Below are positions 23,101 to 34,058 of a stretch of 64,000 bases of DNA, in pieces. The notes beneath the pieces are model-generated. The model worked only from the letters and a program-made list of their open reading frames with translations, did not search any database and had not been told where the DNA came from. Each line of letters starts with the position of its first letter. Position 1 is the first letter of the stretch. The DNA is taken from NCBI GenBank assembly GCA_030248065.1, contig JASAMV010004664.1, forward strand, positions 1 to 64,000, written 5' to 3'. This stretch comes from Rhynchonema sp. JSB1_4. Its lineage: Eukaryota; Nematoda; Chromadorea; Monhysterida; Xyalidae. Position numbers and translations under genes: made by a program.

Positions 23101-26100
23101 CTATTTAAAATTTTTCCTTTTAAACTGTGAGTTTCGTTTCGCAAATTGTCCTGCTAGTTCATTCATTTTCCAAAATCACAGCCTGGGCCTGGCGCTCTCA
23201 CGCAAGACAACGTTTGCCGCACGCGACTTTTAGTTTTAGTCAGCATGAAATGTTTCACCGCAGGGATAAAGTCAGATCCGAAATCCGAGTGAAACAATTC
23301 TGATAGAACAGGAATTGGAACAATGTTTTGAAATCAAATAAAAAATCAAAATACACTTTCTTTTGGTGAGCGCACTGGCGAACCTAATGTTTCATAATTG
23401 CATGCAGATCAGCATAGCCGTGCAATGCCTATCGACGGACTTCAGCAACCAGAAGGGTGTGCGTGGTTTGCCCCTGCATCTTCAGGTGGACACCTACGAC
23501 GAGGCTGACGACCCCAAAATCCCCTTCCACAGGGGCTACTGCCAGATTAAGGTGTTTTGTGATAAGGTGAGTTTGTGGTTGGGTGTATTACATGATGTTT
23601 CAGAACAAATCAGAATGAAAATACAATGAGAAGCAATCGGTGCCTTACGGTAGGCTGTATTGTATGCCAGTTTCTACAATGGCTGACGGTTTTTTCATAA
23701 TCCAACCTTAGTTTTGCAAGTTATAATGTGACTTATTAGGTGTAAAACCTATTCGCACAACATGTTTCCTTGAGCTCGGAGTTTCTGAATGCAGGGCGCT
23801 GAGCGCAAACTGCGTGACGAAGAGAAACGTCGTCAGAAACGTGAACTACAAGGTGAAACATCATAGAATAGCGCGCCGCTCAACGCTTGGCAAATTGCAT
23901 ATCGGTGTAGATTGCCGGGGGGTGGCTTCAGTTTTAGGCGTGTCAGCTTTCCTTTAGGTTTCAAGCTCATAGGCCAAAATTTTCAAGCCTAAAAATGAAG
24001 CCACCCTTCAAGAGAGCCAATAAACCGCAGTCGCGCTGCCGCCGCCAAGGATTAGATGCATCGCAAACACAGTAAATATCACATTCTGCTTGATGCCTGT
24101 TGCCTGATTCGTAAAGGCCAGTTGTATTCGACACCCATACATGTCTGACCCTGAATAACCCCGGGCGCCATATCCAACCCATTCAAATCTAATTTGTAGG
24201 GCGCTAATCGTAAAATGTTGCACGAAGCGAGGAGAGACGAAAAGAGGAGACAACAAGGTTCGTGCGCGCATGTGACTGCGAGTGTTGTGCGTGTGTCATA
24301 ATGGTGGAATTCTCGCCAAAAGCGCGAAAATTTTCAGTTTTTTTTTTCAAAATAAGCTATTTACGCGAAAATACCACCAAGTGTGTGTGTGTGTGTGAGA
24401 ACGTTGTCATATATTCCCCTATCCACTTTCCGGGCCTGACTTCACGTCCTTTTATTCGGTTTGGTCCATATTTCGGTTTGGCGACAGAAGCCCCCCGCTC
24501 GATCGTGCTTCTTAGATCTATCACAGTTGCCATAGATGGGCAGTTTCAAGGGTACCGTCACAGTTGTGCTACCCATCTATTGCCCATGTATGGACTGGAT
24601 ATGCCCTCAAAGCTACAGTATGCTATCGCTAACAACGCTTTCAAACACGCGCTTTCTATTTTGTTGTTTTGCACGTTTATCTCTAACCAGTTGATTGCAC
24701 GAACGTCATATTTCGGTTGATTTCTTGGTGGTTTGGGAATATGTTGTGTTATTCATTGTTCTTCATTGGGTGATATTTTCGAAACGGTGTAAAGGTCAGT
24801 TGGGTGTAAAGGTCGGTGGAAAGCTCGGTCGACAGCTCAGTGTGATAGACTTCGGTGTAAACTTGAAACATTCCACGTTAATAACAGGCAATGTTTCACG
24901 TTTACACCGAGCTACGCCGACCGAGCCGACCAACCACGCCACCCAACGCACTGACCTTTACACCGTTTCGAAAATTCCACATATTGTTCAGAAGTTTGCG
25001 CCTGTGTGTGGAAGATTTCTGAGAGGCATCATAATTGCGGAAGCTGCAAGTTTCATGACGCATCGAGAATTCCTGTAGAAGTCGAAACCCCTCAGAAATC
25101 TCCGGTATAATAACCAGCCGCCTTGCCAAGTCAGGCAATTCAACAAAGTTTGTTTACAGTGGCTTTGGGCCGAAAAAAGTCCGAACACGAGTACCATGAG
25201 CCTCACGAAAGGTCGGAGTTCTATCACATGTGCAACCTGGAGAAACAGCCGGCCATATTTATTGGAAGGGAGGAAGGATATGAAGACAGGGTCGGTTTTG
25301 GGTGGTCCGGGTTTGTTTATTCCGTTGATAGTAACGTTAGACGAATAATCTTGTCTGGGCTTGGATAGCTTGGTTGAAAATTTGGTTGAACCAGTTGGCC
25401 CAAGTTTACGCACGGCGTATTATTAGGTAGGGAGAGTCTTTGACCTTGAAGTCCCGTAGGTGGCGCGCGGGAGTTCCGATTGTCTTAGCAGCATATATTC
25501 GAAAGGCATTACTATTTTTCACTAATCGTGTTTGCACATGCGTGTCTTGCTGAATGGGAATAAAAACAACAACAAACAACTACACACAGCAACAGAAGAA
25601 ACATGGAGTCTATGTATGATTTAACACTATACCACAGCAAAATAAACTGTAGTTGATGTGATGTTATGTATCTTTTAACAGATTTCGGCTAATGGTATCT
25701 ATAAACTGAAAACGAAGTTTTTCGTCTGCACAAGAGCTGACTTCCCCGATCAACTGTTTTCAAGCTGATCATGTTGATTGTTAACTGATTTTGCCCCCAA
25801 GAGAAACTGTTTAATGCTCTCCTCACATTAGAACCAAAAAATATTATAATATCTTGACCAAAACTGATGTTTCAATATTGCAGTTTATGTCGCAAATCTA
25901 CTCGCCACTGGAGCACCCGCCCGGCCACGAACAAGCGCCCACCAACAACGCCAATGCACTGCATATGGACACGAACGTATCTAGTCCCCTCGACCAGCCA
26001 CCGCCCATGAAACAACTAAAAAGATCGCCGTCTGATCGAAGTGCGTGTCTATATGGTTTTCTATTTTTGTTTATTTTTCATTATACTTTTGACATTTTTT

Positions 26101-27139
26101 AGTTGTTTTCTTTCATAATGAATGCGTGTGTGTTCAAGTGCGTCAAGCTTCATGGATGGATCTTCAATGGGCCAGATTCAACAACCACAGCAACCAAATT
26201 TTTCAAAATATCTGAAAAAAATGCAAAAATCTCAAAACTAAGGCAATTTAATGACAATAACCAAACTGTTTTCAGCAATGCTCTACGTGCGCAAACTTGA
26301 CGAGCAAGTCTACACGCCAATTCACGTGATCCCGCGAACAGTCAACGGTCTGTTGCGGGCTGTGAGTGACAAATACAACGTCAATATCAGTCCCGAACAA
26401 ACTGTGCTCTTCAAACAAAATCTTAGAGGGTGAGTTTGTGGCGATATTTGGTTTAATGATTTTCCTTTTCATGCAAGTCGCATTCAAAACATCCTTATAC
26501 TGTCTTAGTGAACAGAGTCAGCCCGGAGCCAGTTTCTATTCGGTGTTGATTTGAAATTCTGCCTTGGGGTAGAAATTTCAACAGTCATAAATTTGTGTGT
26601 AAAAGTGCGTGTTTTTGCAAAACATTTTCCCGGCGTTCGGGTGTAACCTCTGTTGCACTTCTGCCGATATGAAAATATTGTCAGCGAAAATCAATATTAG
26701 AAACCAACTTTTAGATTAAAAAATCAACACCTGGCCAAAAAATTTTAAATCTATGCCGAAAAGGAACTGGCTTTGGGTGTCAAAAACCTGGTGATCGAAT
26801 CATGGTCTTAGTTGCGGGACGTTTTTTCTGGTACTTCGAGATCTGCTGAAAACAGTTCCGACCCCCACCAGCAACTTGTTGCCTGATATTTCAAGGATCA
26901 CGGTGAAAATGGACGACGAAATGGTGGCGCACTATTGTAACGAGGACACGTTCGCGATGCATTTTGTGCCCAACGACCAGACGGGCATGATTGACGCCGT
27001 GACGTTGATCGAAATCGACACGCATCAGGCAACGACGGGTACGACGGGTCTGGGTGGCACCCCGCCGGGCACCAACGGCGCGCACCCACACCCCGGCTCC
27101 AGTGCCGGCTCTGGATCCAGCCCCGACGTTGTCATGTAG
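20172..27139 (+). CDS. grh: Grainyhead (CP2-family transcription factor), 5'-partial
   Basis: Exons: 20172-20284, 20366-20472, 20776-21179, 21260-21374, 21910-22119, 22556-22696, 22807-22918, 22975-23066, 23408-23566, 23795-23852 (or 24200-24257), 25160-25290, 25884-26040, 26276-26429, 26896-27139. All junctions keep phase and give 731 residues to the TAG. The N-terminal third is Gln/Ala/Tyr-rich and contains the acidic KQEMDDPMQ. The CP2-type DNA-binding domain begins near [27 protein letters not shown] and [12 protein letters not shown]. It continues through [34 protein letters not shown] and [17 protein letters not shown], then [16 protein letters not shown]. The C-terminal dimerisation region has [19 protein letters not shown] and [17 protein letters not shown]. 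Grainyhead proteins bind AACCGGTT-like sites and control epithelial and cuticle genes; that role is from family knowledge. The start codon lies upstream, perhaps via the 16.1-kb exon. Confidence 0.95.
21574..21720. repeat. Truncated MITE followed by an A/C-rich block
   Basis: GGCAAACTACATCAACACGA marks the left end of the family at 15.1 and 35.2 kb. After about 60 bp, where the complete copies have a purine-rich tract, the sequence becomes almost pure A and C with C runs (21625-21720), and no right end follows. It lies in a grainyhead intron. Confidence 0.6.
23795..23852 (+). other. grh: Grainyhead alternative exon a
   Basis: This 58-nt exon reads [19 protein letters not shown]. It starts in phase 0 after GAATGCAG and ends in phase 1. 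The canonical GAERK(L/I)RDEE sequence of Grainyhead proteins follows VFCDK directly. Its donor is immediately followed by the ten-base word TGAAACATCA (AAG|GTGAAACATCA). Confidence 0.85.
24200..24257 (+). other. grh: Grainyhead alternative exon b (duplicate of exon a)
   Basis: This exon has the same length (58 nt) and phases as exon a, after TTTGTAG and before GTTCGT. It reads [19 protein letters not shown]. Including both exons would shift the frame (58 is not a multiple of 3), so they should be mutually exclusive. The b version changes spacing and charge in the basic linker after the DNA-binding core. Confidence 0.75.
24768..24980. mobile_element. GATATTTTCGAAACGGTG MITE, copy 1
   Basis: The left end is GGGTGATATTTTCGAAACGG and the right end CACCGTTTCGAAAATTCCAC. 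Each half carries stepped sub-repeats (GTGTAAAGGTC, then AAGCTCGGTCG). It lies in the grainyhead intron between exon b and the 25160 exon. Relatives lie at 33.5, 42.1 and 46.3 kb. Confidence 0.75.
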
Positions 27140-29163
27140 CCTGTTGCAGTTTGTTCGTTTTGATTGTGGACTGGTATTTTCGGAAACTATGGGATGTGGA
27201 TTTAGATCATAATGTTGCCGGTGACGCATCAGTCAGCGTGGGTCATGATCTTGCTTTCATGCTGAATTACATACCGCGCTGGTTGATGTTTCAAAATTGG
27301 CTTATGTGTGTCAAAACACTATTGCAATCCGCCCGCAACGATTTCGAAAATACCGCCGACCCCTGTTTCATCTCGTTGTTTTATGTCACCGATCTGTACA
27401 CCAAGCACTGCGGAATCGATACCACCAATTTGAACCGATTTTTTTCAGTATACTCACTGATTTTGATTGACTGTGTATAATGCTTGTCGTGTTATAATCT
27501 AGTTGAATGCTCGTCCGGCTGAATATATTTTTTTCTGCTTATACATTTTTATGTTCTTATATATTCAGATTTTGTTGGTGTTCTTTTTATTTTCTGAATA
27601 TTATGGCATAATGCACCTGAAAGCGCCTTATTTTGTGTACAGCTTGTGAATCCAGAGACCATTCGTTTGACCAAAATATGGGAAACAGTTATTTTTTGCG
27701 TGTTTTTTCTTGCTTGCATTTTTTACTTTTGATTATCTACTGAGTTGCTAGTTTCTCTGTAGTCATTTGCACCTCCACTTTTATACTGCTTTTATTTCAG
27801 TTGATTATGTCTGAAATTCCTTGAACAGCTTAAACATTGGGCTTCTCTCCACCAAAAAAACCAACATTTTCACTAATTGTTGTGACTTTTTATACTCCCC
27901 CGGTTGTGTACATAATCCGGCATACAAAGAAGTTAGACCGCGTCTTTTCGTCTGTTCTCGTGTGCCATCTCCAACGAATTGTAAACCACAAGGTCTGTGT
28001 AACTATTGGGAACGCATGCGCATGGAAAATATGTGTGATTTTGCGGTGCCCGATAATTGTGCACTTTTTATTGCATTGGACAGTGTTTCTTGACCGCAGC
28101 TGATTGCATTTGGTTACGGTACTGAGTGTTTTTTTGAGCGCTGATGTTGAGTTACAGTACAGGGAATTTGATTAACTGCAGTTGTAACCAAAGTTGTCGA
28201 CTGTTCGTACAAGAAAGGTCAAACGGTCAGTTATTAGTTTCGGTTGGGTGCTGTATAATTATTGTAAGATGGAATCCACCGAAATCAAATATCTGGTCTT
28301 GTATTCACTATCTTTTTTAAACTTGGTACAAAAGTCAGCGTTTTTTTTGTTTTGCACTGTGTTGTCTCTACTCTGTTCAGGACAGATTTTATTCATTCAA
28401 GAACAATCTACATGTATGTATGTTATTCGTGTTTTCACTTAGTGATAATTATAGGAATTACAATAATTGCGCTATATTTTTATCATATATATTATACAGA
28501 AAAGATCTCAGGTAATTCATCTAAGGCGTCTTTTTAACTATATTAGTTACACTACCGGAATTCATGTTTTCAACACGTGTCTTTGCTCTTTGCGCTTAAC
28601 ATTCGCCGGAGAACGTTGTCCTTATTATTTTTATGGTATATGCTGTACTTCAAATTGGCCTTACCAAAAATCCAAGTCCTTATTGTATAATTATCCTCAT
28701 TTTTAAGATTGCATGTCGTTTTCCAGGCTTTTCACCCTTAATTGTGTGATTTTCTTACTTCATGATTGTGCACTTTTGCTAAATCACTCACTGAATGTCT
28801 AGTACTTTCATCATGCAAGCTACATACATACACCGGACTTTCTACAGATCCCGCTTTGATCTTGTAAAATATTACACAGATTCTGTGTTGTTTCAACAGT
28901 TTATTGCGTGGTTTTTGTTTTGCGACATAAAAACATTATCTCGCGTGAAGAAACAAAATGTTGATGGTGTTTCACATTTGAACGTGCAAGATTGGACCAA
29001 GAACACCGCGCCACAATTTTTGTGGGGGCTAGAGCAGCAACAAAACTTGGAGCAACGTTCAATCTATGGAAGAACGAATGAACGATTTTGTTCGCTTGCC
29101 AAAACCACCATAAACAACCGCTTTTTTAAAACTTAAAAGTGTTTTACGGACGACCCGACAATG
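27140..29163. other. Grainyhead 3' flank, no supported gene
   Basis: The sequence is T-rich and probably includes the grainyhead 3' untranslated region. One copy of TGATGTTTCA lies at 27284, 145 bp after the stop. Open frames at 27.8-29.1 kb are AT-driven and show no domain. Confidence 0.45.
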
Positions 29164-29166
29164 TTA

Positions 29167-29483
29167 AGGCTGCGATTAGATAAATGTGGAATGCGGAAAT
29201 TGGTGAGCAGATAAATGCGGAACGGAATGGTAAATTTCTGTATTCCTCATTCCGCGTTTATCTGCTCACCTTTGCGGAATGGTGCGTGCTTGGGTGACGA
29301 TGACAACTTCCACCGTGCTGACCTCAAATGTTGCGTGTTAAACGCAAACACGCAAACAGCAGCTGAGATGCTTGACCAAATCATATAAATTTACTTGCAG
29401 TTCAAAATTCCGCAAAGGTGAGCAGATAAACACGGAATGCGGAATGCAGAAATTTGCCATACCGCATTTATCTAATCGCAGCC
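29167..29483. mobile_element. MITE with GGCTGCGATTAGATAAATG termini
   Basis: The left end reads AGGCTGCGATTAGATAAATG and the right end CATTTATCTAATCGCAGCC, flanked by TTA on both sides (29164-29166, 29484-29486). Internal GTGAGCAGATAAA repeats occur in both orientations. The TTA flanks suggest a PIF/Harbinger-type element. Confidence 0.65.
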
Positions 29484-29486
29484 TTA

Positions 29487-29784
29487 GGGCTCCACCAGAT
29501 AGACCCGAAACCCGAAACTCGAAACATGAATTTTTTCTATGTCCATGTTTCGGGTTTTGAAAAAAAAACCCGAAACCCGAAACACGAAGCATGAAATCGA
29601 AAATGTTTCGACTGACTGTATACATTGTTCACGTCAGCTACAAGTGGCAAGACCGAAACATCTTCGATTATCATGCTTTGTGTTCCGGGTTTCGGGTTTT
29701 TTTTTCAAAACCCGAAACCTGAAACATGGACATAGAAAAAATTATGTTTCGGGCTTCGGGTTTCGGGTCTATCTGGTGCAGCCC
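29487..29784. mobile_element. MITE with CACCAGATAGACCCGAAACC termini
   Basis: The element begins GGGCTCCACCAGATAGACCC and ends GGGTCTATCTGGTGCAGCCC, with TTA duplicated at 29484-29486 and 29785-29787. The arms are made of repeated CCCGAAAC/GTTTCGGG units. It directly abuts the preceding element and shares its TTA. Confidence 0.7.
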
Positions 29785-29787
29785 TTA

Positions 29788-30759
29788 ACAATGCCCAAAT
29801 GACTGTCTTGTTACATGGGGCTGCTCTGTCTTATGCACCAGGGGGCACAATAATCTGTCACAAAGCAACAATTAAGATGATGCTGCAGCTGGAGCATCGC
29901 TAAACCAATTCGGCATCAAAAGTTCACTTCATTTTGCGATGTGCAGATGAAAACGCCTATAATGTGCTGATAGACTCCGTTGTGCATCCGCTTATTTACT
30001 GCTTTCTTCTGCAGACGATGATACAGAGATGCACTGGGCAAAAACAAACACAAAAAAAACGAACAGTCCATGATCAATCCCCAATCATACACAGCCTGCG
30101 ACCACGTCATGCAGTCTTGTTTGTCTTAGAAAGCACAGAGTGCGCGCGCGGGTGCAAGCTGCGTGTGTGTGGCTTGTGGCAACACCCAAGCTGCGACTGG
30201 CTTCAACCTTGCGCGCAATGTGCTACAGAGATACAACAAGAAAAAAACCTCACTTGCGAGCGACTCAGCGACGGTCATTGTGGCTTACACTCTATGTAGT
30301 ATGCACTGTATCGTATCGTATCGTGCCTCCAAAACACACACACCGCCTCGCTACCGTCGCGAGCATGCATGTGAGTAGAGTGCACATGAAGCTTCATATA
30401 GAGGGCCAGTGGGAGCACAGTAGTGCAGTTTAGTGCTCGGGCTCAGTTTGGACCTTGCGCTGGCTTTCCAAACGGTTCCTGATGGCAGGTTTGGGTGCAG
30501 CGAGGAACCTGAACCTTCTTCGGAAACCGCATGGTGTTCCTGGCATTCTTCAGCGCGTGTGTACAAGTATTGATCCCATACGGCGCACGTGTGCAGCAGC
30601 TCTGATTAAATGCGCACATACAGTCGGTTCGGCACATTGGGTCTGGGTGCACATGCGTTTCTGCACTGGCAGGCACTGGCACTATATGGGTTCCCCACAG
30701 TTGAATGTGTGTTACGGAAGTGCGTGTGTGTGTGTGTGTTTGTGTGTATATATTTGCTG
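29788..30759. other. Non-coding, no supported gene
   Basis: Mixed CA/TG-rich sequence with a (GT)n run at about 30720-30745. I see no gene or paired repeat. Confidence 0.4.
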
Positions 30760-30767
30760 CGCCCAGC

Positions 30768-31536
30768 CAGGGTTGGATTTAAACAAAAAGTAAAAAAAAT
30801 TTTGTAAAAAAAAATTTTTTTTTACAAAAAAAGTTGGCCCCTTTTTTATTTTAAAATTTTAAAAAGTAAGTTCACTTTTTTTACTATTTTTCATTTTTTT
30901 TCGTGATTTTCTGACTTTTTTAAGGTAAAAAGGCATATTTTCATGTGTTTTCTTGCCCACGATTCTCAAAAAATTGCCTGCGGCGCTTATATTTCAGTTT
31001 GAAATGGTGTTGTGATGGACTCATACAGTTCCCAGACATCCCAACAACAGCTGCATGTATAATATAGGACACCCCATGCCGTATACTGTACAGTTATTGA
31101 GCGTGTCGTAAGCTATCGACAGACTCCACGTTGCTCGCCTGTTTGCAGTTGTGCGGATTAGCTATTTGTTGCTTTTGTGACACAAAATAAGTATGGTGTG
31201 AGTCTTTATCTCTCTTCAAATCTATCGCCAAATTCACAAACAGAAGGTTGGTCTTCCCTTTGTCATATACAGTATGTATACCCACAGTTACCTTCGAATT
31301 TCTCAAAGTCATGACCAAGGGGATTAGATCGCAGGTGATTACGTAAACATGCAAGTCAGTGGAAAAGTTCTCCTTAGTGTCCCTCAAAACATACCTTACT
31401 AACATGATTTCGGAAATTTCATTCTTGAAGAAACCAATTTTTTGGGGGGTCCGGAACAAAAAAAGTGATTTTTAAAAAAAATTTTACAAAGTTTTTTTTA
31501 AGTTCGATAATAAAAAATTTTTTTAATCCAACCCTG
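30768..31536. mobile_element. hAT-like element with CAGGGTTGGATT termini
   Basis: The 769-bp element starts CAGGGTTGGATTTAAAC and ends TTTTAATCCAACCCTG. The direct repeat CGCCCAGC flanks it (30760-30767 and 31537-31544). An 8-bp duplication with CAGGG ends fits a non-autonomous hAT element. The ends are rich in A and T runs and the middle shows no transposase. Confidence 0.8.
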
Positions 31537-31544
31537 CGCCCAGC

Positions 31545-32146
31545 CACCTTGGCCAAGTTATGTGCTTGTACGCACATCGGCTTCAAGCAACGGCCGTTGT
31601 ACATGGATGGATGTAAGTATGTATGTAGCCGCTGCAGCAACTTAGTAGATGCACATGCACGTATATACATAAGTTTCTGTGTACCATCTAAACTGGACTG
31701 AAGGTGTATCCAGTGCTACATAGAGTAGTATAGTTTGCGCGTGCGCCACATGTGACTCCTATAACTACAATAGGTATACAACGGTTCGGATACCTATGTA
31801 TGTATGAGCATAGTGCTTATCTGACGTTGGCGTACGCAGCTTTGTCTAGGCATGCACTTGTTGTGTTAGATTTCATACGAACGCTAAGCTTGTATGTACC
31901 AACCATACACTTGCATGGGTATACCTAACTATTGTAATTATTGCGTGGCCGGTGGTCAAGTGATTTCTATAGTGCTAACAGTTATGTAGCAACTATGTGA
32001 CGTTAGCCCAACTTGCATTACGCGTGTATAGTTGATGGCCGGTGCACCAGGCTGGTGCATCATCAGTGGCAATGCGCCGACGGCACACCGCAGTGGTACT
32101 CCTCAGTTTTTGAATGAATGCCAGAACGGACGTTTTTGACTCCCCT
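31545..32146. other. Non-coding, no supported gene
   Basis: CA/TG-rich, GTATGTATG-containing sequence without recognisable genes. Confidence 0.4.
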
Positions 32147-32154
32147 GCGTGGGC

Positions 32155-32657
32155 CCAGGGTTGGGCAAAAAACGTTTTTTTTTCAAAAAATCGTTTTTTT
32201 TTAAAAAAAATGTTTTTTTTTAAAACGCCCAGATGACCAAAATATGCCCCCAAAAAAATTGGAAAACGCTCATGTTGGGAAGAAAACGTGGTTAAATGAA
32301 GTAATTCTATGTGTTCTGAGGCAAAATAAACGGGTTTCAACCCTTTTCTAGCGAGTTGCTAAGATCCCATATCAGACCCGCATCATGGGACCAACTTTGG
32401 CCGGGGTCATCACTGAAAGTCAAACTCCGTATATCGACGTATCTCGACAAAATAAAAATTGGTCGAAAATTTTTTGATAAAAATGGGACAAAAAATTGAT
32501 TTTCCTTGATAATCAGGGTACTTTCCCTGAAAAATCAGGGAAAATCAAGGAAATTCAGGATTTAAAAAAAAACGAAAAACGACCCAGGCGCTTTTTTTTA
32601 AAAAAAACGTCGTTTTTTTTAAGAAAAAACGCCGTCGTTTTTTTTTGCCCAACCCTG
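32155..32657. mobile_element. hAT-like element with CAGGGTTGGGCAAAAAACG termini
   Basis: The 503-bp element starts CAGGGTTGGGCAAAAAACG and ends TTTTTTTGCCCAACCCTG, flanked by the direct repeat CGTGGGCC (32147-32154 and 32658-32665). A second copy, split by another insertion, is at 57.65-59.9 kb. No coding sequence. Confidence 0.82.
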
Positions 32658-32659
32658 CG

Positions 32660-32930
32660 TGGGCCAGCTTGATGGTAAGCTAGAGTTATGCTTGTTCTGG
32701 GCTTGGAGAACGTGGGCAATTTTTTTGTTTGAATCTTTTTTGTGACATCGGTGGTGCATTAATTTCGGCAGCGCACATCGCGCGATTTTTAAGGTTTGAA
32801 GTGCCCCAGTAAAAGTCCTGCGATTTAAGGGTCCTTTCTCCTTCTTTTTCCGAAACGGTGCCCCTTCAGGAATCAAATGCACCGGATGGGGGCCATGGCC
32901 CCGGTGGCCCCTGGATCCACTCCTGTTGTG
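32660..32930. repeat. Degraded MITE mosaic
   Basis: Positions 32672-32800 resemble half of the hairpin family at 39.4 kb (GAGTTATGCTTGTTCTGGGC, then a GACATCGGTGGTGCATTAATTTCG analogue). Positions 32800-32930 resemble the GGATCCAGGGGCC hAT MITE at 12.1 kb in reverse. The insertion at 32155 lies just left of this mosaic. Confidence 0.45.
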
Positions 32931-33534
32931 ACAAAGTATATGATTCAAACAAATATTCGTCTACATCGTCTGCATGCAAGCACAAGAAGGGCAACTTCAC
33001 CTTTGTAAAATATACGCTACAGTATCTCTTGTTTTTTGTTGGCTTGGCACTTATGGCTCTTACATGTACACGCGCAGTTTTTTGGCTATTTCAAGCCGCG
33101 TGCCCGATCGTATGCATTATGCATTTTGTGCCGCGTCAAGTAACGGGTGGCTTTTTGGACACCCATTTTATCTATCCAGCCCAGGCTCTTTCGCAGGCTT
33201 TTTAGCAGCAGCAAGTCTGTCTTTATGGTGTCTGTGATGTAATTATATTTGTCCGCTAGCCGGGCCCTATGCGCGCTGCTTGTTTGCTCGTCGCATGACA
33301 CTCCGTCGTCGCGTTGCATAGGTGTAAGGACATTATGGACCGAATATTGCGCGTTTACGTGCACACGCGCATTTCTGATGTCTTTGAACCACTGCTTAGT
33401 GCTGGAGCAACATTTTTTACCTGCACATACACTTTACCTGGTGAACATTCAACGAAAAAGACTGTCAGCGGGTTTCTGAAGCGTGAAATCCTGCTGCGAC
33501 CAGAAAGAAATTTCGATGTGCAGGATCAGGCCAT

Positions 33535-33759
33535 GGGTGGAATTTTCGAAACGGTGTAAAGGTCGGTTGGGCGTAAAGGTCGGCGTAAAGTTCGGTCGAA
33601 AGCTCGGTCGGCGTAGCTCGGTGTAAACGTGAAAATTGCCTGTTATTAACGTGGAATGTTTCAAGTTTACACCGAGGTCTATCACACTGAGATATCGACC
33701 AAGCTTTCCACGGACTTTTACACCCAACTGACCTTTACACCGTTTCGAAAATATCACCC
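33535..33759. mobile_element. GATATTTTCGAAACGGTG MITE, copy 2
   Basis: The element begins GGGTGGAATTTTCGAAACGG and ends CGTTTCGAAAATATCACCC. AT may be duplicated at the edges. The internal stepped sub-repeats match the copies at 24.8, 42.1 and 46.3 kb. Confidence 0.78.
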
Positions 33760-34058
33760 ATAACTTTTCAAAAAATTGAGCTGTGCAGACTAGGGTATGT
33801 TATCTGGCTTTATCGACATTATATATAGCTCAAGAAAATAATTCTTTCAGCAATAATTATATATACGTACGTAAAATACATCCAATAACAAAATTATATG
33901 CCGCAATTTGAGTGGCGACCATTATCGAAACGAACCAGTGCGAGACATGTCCAATTGATGAGCAGGTCGACAAACTTCACCATTAGGATTTTCCCCTATC
34001 GTCTGTGAAACATCATCGTGATATCATCGAGATCAGGAGCGCGGCGCGATACCCTTAC

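Noticed and set aside
29487..29784. Regularly repeated CCCGAAAC units as a CRISPR-like or satellite array
   Set aside because: Units are inverted around a centre and bounded by terminal repeats and TTA duplications, so it is a MITE; the host is an animal.
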